A stretch of 30,519 nucleotides of DNA from JANOYC01 sp031428675 (GTDB lineage: Bacteria > Actinomycetota > Actinomycetes > Actinomycetales > Microbacteriaceae), in the NCBI GenBank assembly GCA_031428675.1, contig JANOYC010000172.1, forward strand, positions 1 to 30,519, given 5' to 3'. Both the position numbers and the translations under genes were made by a program. The notes under the pieces were generated by a model. That model searched no databases. It was not told the DNA's origin and saw only the letters and a program-made list of their open reading frames with translations. Below, one piece after another: positions 1 through 6,998 of the stretch. Each line of letters opens with the position of its first letter. Position 1 is the first letter of the stretch.

Positions 1-142
1 CGGACACCGCGGCCAATCGATCTCTCATCGTCTGGCGCCCGATCCGCATCCGCTCCTCTTCGGCTCGCAGATCGGCCTCTTCCAGCGCGAGCTCGTGCTC
101 GAGTTGACCTTCGAGGTCATCGAACAGATTGTCCCAGCGCAT
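1..142 (-). CDS. Conserved hypothetical protein, N-terminal fragment
   Basis: This is the first 47 codons of a minus-strand gene that runs off the left edge. The ATG at 142-140 opens a frame with no stop to the window start. The peptide begins MRWDNLFDDLEGQLEHELAL and continues as a highly charged, Glu/Arg-rich stretch that should form one long amphipathic helix or coiled coil. I recognise it only as a conserved actinobacterial protein of unknown function found near the secA region. There is no Shine-Dalgarno sequence. Instead TACTGT (minus strand, 154-149) sits 6 nt before the ATG, which suits a -10 box feeding a leaderless start. The gene is divergent from the Rv3235-like gene at 299. Function cannot be inferred from the fragment. 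Confidence 0.7.
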   Translation of the reverse strand, partial: MRWDNLFDDLEGQLEHELALEEADLRAEEERMRIGRQTMRDRLAAVS

Positions 143-191
143 TAGCTGACAGTAGCGACGGCCGACGTTTGCTTCCTGCAGGTTATCCACA

Positions 192-207
192 GCCCCCGCG
201 CGGGGGC
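192..207. repeat. 16-bp perfect GC palindrome in divergent gap
   Basis: GCCCCCGCGCGGGGGC is its own reverse complement. Flanking CCAC (187-190) and GTGG (208-211) extend the stem if one A is bulged. It lies in the 156-bp gap between two divergent genes, next to TTATCCACA (183-191). As RNA read on the plus strand it would be a strong hairpin followed by a moderately T-rich stretch (212-228). A function as operator, terminator or simple structure cannot be decided from sequence. Confidence 0.6.
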
Positions 208-298
208 GTGGCTATTTCTCATTATTACTGCTTGAGTTGCCCCACCCCGAGATGGGGTGAACAGGTTAGTCGGAACACTGCCCGCTACGGAGTCCGAA

Positions 299-850
299 AT
301 GACAACTGCTCAACCCTTCCACCCACCCACGGTGATCCTCGAGCCTGACGACGAGGCGGAATCCGCGGAGCCCCAGACAACCGACGCGGCCCAAGCTTCC
401 TCCACACTCACGATCGCCCCGCCCGAAGCTAACGTCGAGGGCGCACCCGGAGCGCGCACACGATTCGTCACCGACGAGTTCTTCGGGCACCAGCCGTCAC
501 CGACACGAGCCCTGCCCAATCCGCAACCGCTCCTCGAGAACCTCACACGATGCGTCATCGAGATTCTTGCCGGTGCGCGCGATCTTGAACAGATCGCACG
601 CTGGGTCACCGACGACGTCTACCGTCACCTGCTCAAGCGCGTCGTGTTATCCGCTCGCGCTCGCCAAGCTCGAGGGCAAACCGCCACCAGGCCCACGTTT
701 TCCCTCGGGTCGGTCACGATGTGCGAACCGCGAGATGGGGTCGTCGAAGCGGTCGTCATCGTTCGCGGTCGTGCCAGAACCCGCGCGGTGGCCATTCGCC
801 TCGAGGGGCTAGACCGCCGCTGGCGCGCGACCGCCATCCACGTGCTCTGA
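299..850 (+). CDS. Rv3235-like protein (DUF6459 type), unknown function
   Basis: A small protein of 183 residues from the ATG at 299, which has GGAG 6 nt upstream. The frame stays open back to a GTG at 257, but that codon lies inside a CACCCC/GGGGTG hairpin (243-259) and has no good ribosome site, so I prefer 299. The N-terminal half is low-complexity, acidic and Pro/Ala-rich and probably disordered. The conserved part is the C-terminal ~100 residues, with a helical segment (LLENLTRCVIEILAGARDLE) followed by an alpha/beta segment ending in a WRATAIHVL-type strand. This matches the actinobacterial Rv3235 family usually found close to secA1. No signal peptide or membrane segment is visible. It converges on secA, whose stop is 1 nt away. 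The family assignment is from memory of the C-terminal pattern; the function is unknown. Confidence 0.7.
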   Translation: MTTAQPFHPPTVILEPDDEAESAEPQTTDAAQASSTLTIAPPEANVEGAPGARTRFVTDEFFGHQPSPTRALPNPQPLLENLTRCVIEILAGARDLEQIARWVTDDVYRHLLKRVVLSARARQARGQTATRPTFSLGSVTMCEPRDGVVEAVVIVRGRARTRAVAIRLEGLDRRWRATAIHVL

Positions 851-851
851 A

Positions 852-3635
852 CTAGCGCTTGCCCTTGCCCTGAGCGCGTCGCTCGGCGCGGTTCGCCGGG
901 GCAGCTCCGGGCGGAGCCGCTTCGGTGCGCTGTCCGAACGCGCCGCGACCGGCGTCGTCTTTGACCTGGGCGCGAGCGGTTGCGGCCCGCTGCACCTGCC
1001 CACGCTGGTTGCGCACCTCCACCTCGCCGGAGGCATCCTCGCTCGGTGCAGAATAGCTGAGGCCCTGAGCGGGTGGCTGAACCGCCCCGAGTCCCTTGGC
1101 CGCCACAACGGGATGTTCGGTCTGGCCGACACCACGAGTGACCTCAACCTCGAGATTGAACAAGAAGCCGACAGTCTCTTCGCGGATCTGCCCCATCATG
1201 CTCTGGAACAGGGCGTAGCCCTCGCGCTGGTATTCCACAAGCGGGTCGCGCTGTGCCATGGCGCGCAATCCGATGCCGTCTTTCAAGTAGTCCATCTCGT
1301 ACAGGTGATCGCGCCAGCGGCGATCGATCACCGAGAGAACGACGCGGCGCTCGAGTTCACGCATGGCCGGAGACCCGAGCGATTGCTCGCGGCTCTGGTA
1401 GGCGAGTTTCGCGTCGGAGAGGATCTCCTCCTTGAGGCGCACCGCCGTCACTTTGGAGCGTGAGCCGGCCTCGTCGGCGACCTCCTCGAACGTGATGGAG
1501 ACCGGGTACAACGTTTTGAGCTCGGTCCAGAGGGCGTCGACATCCCAGTCGTCGCTGTGTCCCTCGGCGGTGCGCGCGTCGATAACCTCGGTGATCACAT
1601 CTTCGAGGAACTTCTGCGTGCGCTCGTGCAGGTCGTCGCCTTCAAGGATGTGGCGGCGGTCACTGTAGATCGCCTCGCGCTGTCGGTTGAGCACGTCGTC
1701 GTACTTGAGCACGTTCTTTCGGATCTCCGCGTTGCGGGACTCGACCTGCGACTGAGCAGAGCGAATGGCACGGCTGACGACCTTCGACTCGATCGCGATG
1801 TCATCCGGCACGCCGGAGCGGCCCATAAGCATCTCGGCCGCTCCGCTGTTGAACAGGCGCATGAGATCGTCGGTGAGAGACAGATAGAAGCGGCTCTCCC
1901 CCGGGTCACCCTGACGGCCGCTTCGACCGCGAAGCTGGTTGTCGATGCGGCGGGATTCGTGGCGCTCGGTGCCGAGCACATACAAGCCACCAACCTCGAC
2001 GACCTTCTCCGCTTCCGTCGACACCTCTGCCTTCACCGCATCGAACACGGCGTCCCATTCGGCTTCATACTCATCCGGCGTGTCGACCGGGCTGAGTCCC
2101 TTGGCGTTCATCTGCGCCACAGCGAGGAACTCGGCGTTGCCACCGAGCATCACGTCGGTGCCGCGTCCGGCCATGTTCGTGGCCACCGTCACGGCGCCAA
2201 GTCGACCCGCTTGAGCGATAATCGACGCCTCACGCGCGTGGTTCTTGGCGTTGAGCACCTCGTGTCGCACGCCGCGCTTGGCGAGCAACTTGGAGAGGTA
2301 TTCGCTCTTCTCGACGCTCGTCGTTCCCACGAGAACGGGCTGCCCCGTCTGGTGGCGCCCGACGATGTCTTCGACTACTTGGCCGAACTTGGCTTCTTCG
2401 TTCTTGTAAACGAGGTCGGACTGGTCTTTGCGGAGCATCGGTTTGTTCGTCGGGATGGGAACGACGCCGAGCTTGTAGGTGCTCATGAATTCGGCAGCTT
2501 CGGTCTCTGCGGTGCCCGTCATGCCGGCGAGCTTCTTGTACAGGCGGAAGTAGTTCTGCAGCGTAACGGTCGCGAGAGTCTGATTCTCCGCTTTGACGGT
2601 CACGCCTTCCTTTGCCTCGATGGCTTGGTGGATGCCCTCGTTATAGCGACGGCCCATCAGGATGCGGCCGGTGTGCTCGTCGACAATGAGAACCTCGCCG
2701 TTCATGACGACGTAGTCCTTGTCTTTCTTGAATAAGGCGTTGGCCTTGATGGAATTGTTGAGGAAGGAGATCAGCGGAGTGTTCGCCGACTCGTAGAGGT
2801 TGTCGATGCCGAGGTAATCTTCCACCTTCTCGATGCCAGGTTCGAGAACGCCGACCGTGCGCTTTTTCTCGTCGACCTCGAAATCGACGCCGGGCGTCAA
2901 CCTGTTCGCGAGGCTCGCGAACTCGGTGAACCAGCGGTTGGCCTCACCGGAGGCCGGGCCAGAAATAATGAGCGGCGTGCGGGCCTCGTCGATGAGGATC
3001 GAGTCCACCTCATCCACGATGGCGAAGAAGTGGCCGCGCTGCACCATGTCCTGCGTCTGCCAGGCCATGTTGTCGCGCAAGTAGTCGAAGCCGAACTCGT
3101 TGTTCGTGCCGTAGGTGATGTCCGCTTCGTACTGCTGGCGGCGAACCTCTGGGGTTTGCCCCGAGACGATGACTCCGGTGGTCATCCCGAGGGCGCGGAA
3201 AATGCGGCCCATCAGTTCGCTCTGATAGCTCGCGAGGTAGTCGTTGACCGTGACGACGTGCACGCCACGGCTTGCGATGGCGTTCAAATACGCCGGCAGG
3301 GTGGCCACGAGGGTCTTGCCCTCGCCGGTCTTCATCTCCGCGATGTTGCCGAGGTGCAGCGCGGCTCCACCCATGAGTTGCACATCGAAGTGACGCATTC
3401 CGAGGGTGCGCTTGGCCGCCTCGCGCACCGCCGCGAACGCTTCCGGGAGGAGGTCGTCGAGTGTCTCGCCGTTGGCGTACCGCTCGCGCAACTCGACGGT
3501 CTCGTGCTTCAGGTCCTCGTCGCTGAGGCCGGTGAAGTCGTCTTCGAGATGATTGACCGCTTCCGCGTAATTCTTGAGTCTGCGAAGAAGACGGCCTTCA
3601 CCGACGCGCAGTACACGTTCGAGGACATTGGTCAC
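852..3635 (-). CDS. secA: Preprotein translocase ATPase SecA (SecA1 type)
   Basis: SecA is the cytosolic motor ATPase that pushes unfolded preproteins through the SecYEG channel. I start it at the GTG at 3635-3633 (927 residues) because GGGAG lies 7 nt upstream and the protein then begins VTNVLERVLRVGEG, the usual SecA1 N-terminus; the frame extends 20 codons further without homology. Walker A TGEGKT is at about residues 103-108, and the Walker B/DEAD-type motif DEVDSILIDEA at about 208-218. The preprotein cross-linking domain, the second helicase domain (TNMAGRGTD and QLRGRSGRQGDPG) and the scaffold/wing domains follow in normal order. The C-terminus is a basic Arg/Lys tail without the Cys zinc motif of proteobacterial SecA, as is usual in actinobacteria. 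It lies 121 bp downstream of hpf, with a strong hairpin between them. Confidence 0.97.
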   Translation of the reverse strand: MTNVLERVLRVGEGRLLRRLKNYAEAVNHLEDDFTGLSDEDLKHETVELRERYANGETLDDLLPEAFAAVREAAKRTLGMRHFDVQLMGGAALHLGNIAEMKTGEGKTLVATLPAYLNAIASRGVHVVTVNDYLASYQSELMGRIFRALGMTTGVIVSGQTPEVRRQQYEADITYGTNNEFGFDYLRDNMAWQTQDMVQRGHFFAIVDEVDSILIDEARTPLIISGPASGEANRWFTEFASLANRLTPGVDFEVDEKKRTVGVLEPGIEKVEDYLGIDNLYESANTPLISFLNNSIKANALFKKDKDYVVMNGEVLIVDEHTGRILMGRRYNEGIHQAIEAKEGVTVKAENQTLATVTLQNYFRLYKKLAGMTGTAETEAAEFMSTYKLGVVPIPTNKPMLRKDQSDLVYKNEEAKFGQVVEDIVGRHQTGQPVLVGTTSVEKSEYLSKLLAKRGVRHEVLNAKNHAREASIIAQAGRLGAVTVATNMAGRGTDVMLGGNAEFLAVAQMNAKGLSPVDTPDEYEAEWDAVFDAVKAEVSTEAEKVVEVGGLYVLGTERHESRRIDNQLRGRSGRQGDPGESRFYLSLTDDLMRLFNSGAAEMLMGRSGVPDDIAIESKVVSRAIRSAQSQVESRNAEIRKNVLKYDDVLNRQREAIYSDRRHILEGDDLHERTQKFLEDVITEVIDARTAEGHSDDWDVDALWTELKTLYPVSITFEEVADEAGSRSKVTAVRLKEEILSDAKLAYQSREQSLGSPAMRELERRVVLSVIDRRWRDHLYEMDYLKDGIGLRAMAQRDPLVEYQREGYALFQSMMGQIREETVGFLFNLEVEVTRGVGQTEHPVVAAKGLGAVQPPAQGLSYSAPSEDASGEVEVRNQRGQVQRAATARAQVKDDAGRGAFGQRTEAAPPGAAPANRAERRAQGKGKR

Positions 3636-3667
3636 GGATTGCTCCCATTTGTGTGTGCCGTGTGGGC

Positions 3668-3693
3668 GCCGAGACGCGACCACGCGTCTCGGC
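3668..3693 (-). promoter_or_regulatory. Perfect 11-bp hairpin between hpf and secA
   Basis: GCCGAGACGCG at 3668-3678 and its exact complement CGCGTCTCGGC at 3683-3693 flank a 4-nt loop. A second pairing is possible between TGTGTGCC (about 3652-3659) and GGCACACA (3691-3698), which would compete with the outer stem. The hairpin ends 32 nt before the secA GTG and 63 nt after the hpf stop. No U-run follows on the minus strand, so it is either a U-less terminator for hpf or a structured secA leader. An extended -10-like TGCTACCAT lies upstream on the minus strand (about 3726-3734), which would place the hairpin inside the secA 5' UTR. Confidence 0.65.
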
Positions 3694-3756
3694 ACACAAC
3701 GAATTACGTGCCGTTACCGGCCCGTTATGGTAGCAAGCCTAGTTGTTCGGCGTCTG

Positions 3757-4437
3757 TCAGCCAGCGGCAACAGGCTCGCTGCGCGCATCCGCGCTCTCGT
3801 CCAGGGCGATCACCCCGTAGTCCCAGCCCTTCCGGCGGTACACGACACTCGGACGCTCGGACTCCGCGTCGACGAAGAGGAAGAAGTCGTGACCGACAAG
3901 TTCCATGTGATCGACGGCATCGGTCGATGACATCCGGGTCATCGGGAACACCTTCTGGCGGATGACGACGGGCGAGTATGACTCGTCGTCGGTCTGGGGC
4001 GCGCTTTCCTGAGTCGGCACCGATCCGGTGGACACCTTTTCGAGCACGTCGACGGATGCGGGTGTGATGTCGATGCTGCTGAAACCGCTGGCCGACGCCT
4101 CGTGAAGCGACACCGGACGGTGCTGACCGCGGTGAACCTTGCGTCGGTCTTTGGCTTGACGGATGCGCTCGACGAGCTTGTCGATTGCGAGATCGAATGC
4201 AACATACTTGTCGGATCCCGCCGCTTCAGCGCGAACGATCGGTCCCGGACCGATAACCGTGAGCTCGACCCGATCATCACCGTTCTGGCCACCCTGCTTC
4301 TCGTGGTGGCGTAGGACCTTTATCTCGAAGGCAATGGCCTTGGGCGAGAGGTGTCCAACCTTCTCCGCCTTCTCCGTGGCGTACTCACGGAAACGGTCGG
4401 TGACTCCCAGGTTGCGTCCGGTGATGGAAATTTCCAC
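3757..4437 (-). CDS. hpf: Long-form ribosome hibernation promoting factor HPF
   Basis: Long HPF binds the 30S decoding region and pairs two ribosomes into inactive 100S dimers in stationary phase or stress. The 226-residue protein has the S30AE domain at about residues 1-105 (starts MEISITGRNLGVTDRFREYA) and, after a variable linker, the C-terminal dimerisation domain at about 165-226 (VVIRQKVFPMTRMSSTDAVD, then the DFFLFVDAE and VVYRRKGWDYGVI strands). The length and two domains identify the long form rather than the short YfiA or Hpf of enterobacteria. The ATG at 4437 has a full AGGAGG 5 nt upstream. It lies between comF and secA, as in mycobacteria. A promoter at 4502-4530 and a foldable leader suggest its own control. 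Confidence 0.95.
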   Translation of the reverse strand: MEISITGRNLGVTDRFREYATEKAEKVGHLSPKAIAFEIKVLRHHEKQGGQNGDDRVELTVIGPGPIVRAEAAGSDKYVAFDLAIDKLVERIRQAKDRRKVHRGQHRPVSLHEASASGFSSIDITPASVDVLEKVSTGSVPTQESAPQTDDESYSPVVIRQKVFPMTRMSSTDAVDHMELVGHDFFLFVDAESERPSVVYRRKGWDYGVIALDESADARSEPVAAG

Positions 4438-4456
4438 GGCGTCCTCCTAGTTCCTA

Positions 4457-4491
4457 GCGCGCCGCCCGGTTGCCAGGCGGTGGGAACGCGC
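4457..4491 (-). promoter_or_regulatory. Stem-loop in the hpf 5' leader
   Basis: Read on the plus strand, CCGCCCGG (4462-4469) and CCAGGCGG (4473-4480) pair over a 3-nt loop; the minus-strand RNA has one G-U pair. Outer GCGCG (4457-4461) and CGCGC (4487-4491) add five pairs with a one-sided 6-nt bulge. The structure lies between the predicted hpf transcription start (about 4495) and the AGGAGG ribosome site. Confidence 0.45.
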
Positions 4492-4501
4492 CTTTTCGTT
4501 C

Positions 4502-4530
4502 ACCGTAGCCCTGTAACCTCACAATGTCAC
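4502..4530 (-). promoter_or_regulatory. Predicted sigma-70-type promoter of hpf
   Basis: On the minus strand, GTGACA (4530-4525) and TACGGT (4507-4502) are separated by exactly 17 nt. The first matches TTGACA at five of six positions and the second fits the actinobacterial TANNNT. Transcription would begin near 4495, about 58 nt before the hpf ATG. It lies between the comF stop (4551) and hpf, so hpf can be expressed independently of comF. Confidence 0.55.
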
Positions 4531-4550
4531 CACGAAGGCCAGGGAAAATT

Positions 4551-5204
4551 TTACTCACTGATTCGTCGGAGCGGGGTTCTTGCGATCACCACGGCACCGA
4601 TGACGATCGCTCCCGCCTCGGTGAGTGCTCGGATCGCCTCGCGCAACGTCGCACCGGTCGTGACGACATCATCGATCACGACAATTCGTCGGCCGGCACA
4701 ATCGCCGCGGGCACGAAAGGCTCCCTGTCGGTTCGCGACCCGGTCTGTCGCCGAGAGTGTCTTCTGCCGGCCCCGCGACTGGGGTTGCCCGATAAGCGAA
4801 TCGAGACGGAGCCCGGCAGAGCGAGCCACGATCGATACCGGATCGAACCCTCTCCGTCGGCGTGCTTCGGGCGACGAAGGCACCGGAACAAATGCCGGGG
4901 TTTCGCCAAGGGGCAGCCGCCGCACCTCTGACAGCGTTGCCGCGCGAAACGTCAGTGACAAGTGACGCGCAAGATCGGTGCGGCCGTGCTCTTTGAACGC
5001 GACAATGGCATTTCGTGCGATGCCCCCGTAGGCGAGGCCCGAAATCACCGGGACCGTCGCGGTCACAGGGTCGGTGCGCAGAGTCGGCACCAGAGCGGCT
5101 CGACAGCCGTGACAGAGCGCCCTATCGGCCAGACCGCAACCCGCGCAACTGACGGGCGACACGATCGCGAGCGCATCAAGCCAAGCGTCGACGAGAAAGG
5201 GCAT
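4551..5204 (-). CDS. ComF-family phosphoribosyltransferase-like protein
   Basis: ComF-family proteins have a type I phosphoribosyltransferase fold and are linked to DNA uptake in competent bacteria; in actinobacteria their role is not established. The 217-residue protein has an N-terminal four-Cys zinc ribbon (CAGC at about residues 20-23 and CHGC at about 31-34). It ends in the diagnostic PRPP-binding loop IDDVVTTGAT at about 177-186. A conserved Arg-rich segment, PSSPEARRRRGFDPVSIVAR, lies in the middle. The chosen ATG at 5204 gives the expected zinc-ribbon start but has no obvious Shine-Dalgarno. It lies 114 bp downstream of lpqB and upstream of hpf, the same order as Rv3244c-Rv3242c-Rv3241c in Mycobacterium tuberculosis. 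Confidence 0.88.
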   Translation of the reverse strand: MPFLVDAWLDALAIVSPVSCAGCGLADRALCHGCRAALVPTLRTDPVTATVPVISGLAYGGIARNAIVAFKEHGRTDLARHLSLTFRAATLSEVRRLPLGETPAFVPVPSSPEARRRRGFDPVSIVARSAGLRLDSLIGQPQSRGRQKTLSATDRVANRQGAFRARGDCAGRRIVVIDDVVTTGATLREAIRALTEAGAIVIGAVVIARTPLRRISE

Positions 5205-5318
5205 ACACTCACGCTGGCCGCCAGCCGACCCAGGCAGCCGCGGCCATCGCTGATCAGGGCAAACAGTGTCGGGCGCCCACGTCGTGGAGGAGCGATGGGC
5301 CCACGCCTCTGCGCGCCG

Positions 5319-6998
5319 CTACTGAGTCGCGAGAAGATCCGCCGACATCCCCGACGCCAGCCAGCCGCTCCCCCGGGGAGTCAGAACCGAGCCCGATGCC
5401 GTCAGCACCCACATTCCGTCCACCCCGTTGTTGCCACCCACAATCGTTGTCGCAAGTCCCGGGCTTCCCCGTTGGTCACGGCGTCCGCCGATCGTGTACA
5501 CCGAGGTGTTCGTGACATCGTTGTCGTCGCTCAGAACCGCGACCGCGAGTTCGCTGATCCAGGCGAGGTCGATGATCTCCCCGGCGGAAATGGGAAGCTC
5601 GATCGGCACGCCGAGAGCGACCGGCACGCCGGTCTCCGCATCGCGGAGCACCGCCGAAACGATGAGTCGCGGACCGGAATTGGTGGCCAAGCCGAAAGCC
5701 ACGCGAGCGCCGTCGCGGGAGACTTCGAACGACGTCACACTCGCCTCCGCATCGATGCCCGTTGGCACGTCGGATCCCTCGCCGTTGAGCTCGTAGACGC
5801 GGAGATCGCCGCCGGTTGACCCTTGCATCGACCACACGATGTTCAGTGTGTCCACCGACGGCGCAATGAGGTTCGCCCGTGCGTCGATGACATACGGGAG
5901 CGCCTCCGTCGACCGCACGACCCAGACCCCGCGGGGGTTGAGCACCGCGGCGAGTTCGCGTGTTCCCGACAGCGCCACGGCGACCGGATCCAGCCCTGCC
6001 ACCTTGGAGCTCAGCCGATCGATCTGACTCACGGAACCGGGGGTGGCGTACCCGAATTCGCCATGTGAGAGCACCAAAGGGCGGGCATCGACCGACGGAT
6101 TACGCGTTGCGAGTTCGGTCCAGCCGTCGGACACCGCAACCGGTAGACCGTTGACGGTCATCTGCACGGTTTGGATGCTGGGAATGTTGCCGAGACTGCG
6201 GGTGAGCTGCAACTGCATGCGTTGCTTGTCGGTGCCGTTTGCGCTCAGTGCCTCCTGGCTCAGATCGACTGCTGCCACGCCGTTGAGCGTCGTAACGCTC
6301 GCTACCGCTGTGCCCTCAGGAAACGAGCTCACCGTCGCTCCTTGGCGCAACCAGTCGGCCTGCCCGGCCACGAGAGCTTGCGCAATGCGAGTGCTGAGAG
6401 TCGGCAACGCGGGAAACCAGCGCAGGTCGGGCACGAGCTGCGTGAAGGACGAGTCGAAGTAGTACAAGGCGTGCGATTGGAAGATCTGCTCGAACGCGCC
6501 GCGAGAGAGGATGATCCCCTGCGGGGCCGACGAGATTCGCCACTCCCCGCGCTCTTTCACGAAATCGAAATGAAGTGTCTGCGGCCTGGCGGTCAGCGAC
6601 TCCGAGTACATGCCGGTCGCGTCCACTGACGCCGACGACGTGATCGTGTAATCGAGGCCGGTCTCGGACGTGCGACTCGTGAGGGTGGATCCCTGGCGGA
6701 TGAGCACACCCTGGTTGGGCTTCCACGCTGACTCGAAGCCGCTACTGAGAAACAGTCGCGCGGTTTCGTAGTTGCGTTGCGGGCCGGTTGCAGCCGCGAC
6801 GAAATCCTGCAGGATTCGTTCCTGATCTGCGCCCTCCGTCGGCCCTTCGGGAAGGAAGTTGACGCCCGATTCGATCGTGTCATCGACGACAGGACCGGTG
6901 ACCACACCGGAATCATCGGGAATGCTCGCACATCCGGTCGCGAGGGTCAGCAATGCGAGTCCGACTGCCACGCTCCGTCGCCACGATCGCCTAGCCAT
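5319..6998 (-). CDS. lpqB: Lipoprotein LpqB (GerMN and beta-propeller domains)
   Basis: LpqB is the extracytoplasmic lipoprotein encoded with MtrAB in actinobacteria; in mycobacteria it binds the MtrB sensor domain and modulates signalling. I start at the ATG at 6998 (559 residues), which has GGAG 7 nt upstream and overlaps the end of mtrB by 8 nt. The N-terminus is a lipoprotein signal: a basic MARRSWRRS segment, a hydrophobic stretch, then ATGC with Cys23 as the lipidation site. A sporulation/germination GerMN-type domain occupies roughly residues 190-300. The C-terminal half (about 300-559) is rich in beta-strand repeats such as RVAFGLAT and IDLAWISELAVAVLSDD, consistent with the LpqB beta-propeller. 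Length and layout fit the family. Confidence 0.93.
   Translation of the reverse strand: MARRSWRRSVAVGLALLTLATGCASIPDDSGVVTGPVVDDTIESGVNFLPEGPTEGADQERILQDFVAAATGPQRNYETARLFLSSGFESAWKPNQGVLIRQGSTLTSRTSETGLDYTITSSASVDATGMYSESLTARPQTLHFDFVKERGEWRISSAPQGIILSRGAFEQIFQSHALYYFDSSFTQLVPDLRWFPALPTLSTRIAQALVAGQADWLRQGATVSSFPEGTAVASVTTLNGVAAVDLSQEALSANGTDKQRMQLQLTRSLGNIPSIQTVQMTVNGLPVAVSDGWTELATRNPSVDARPLVLSHGEFGYATPGSVSQIDRLSSKVAGLDPVAVALSGTRELAAVLNPRGVWVVRSTEALPYVIDARANLIAPSVDTLNIVWSMQGSTGGDLRVYELNGEGSDVPTGIDAEASVTSFEVSRDGARVAFGLATNSGPRLIVSAVLRDAETGVPVALGVPIELPISAGEIIDLAWISELAVAVLSDDNDVTNTSVYTIGGRRDQRGSPGLATTIVGGNNGVDGMWVLTASGSVLTPRGSGWLASGMSADLLATQ

Noticed and set aside
183..191. TTATCCACA as evidence of a replication origin
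   Set aside because: Only one box was seen, with no AT-rich unwinding region and no dnaA, dnaN or gyrase genes nearby.
1557..2735. Long plus-strand open frame of 392 codons within secA
   Set aside because: It is antisense to the well-conserved secA and arises from GC-rich codon bias. It has no family resemblance and no ribosome site of note.
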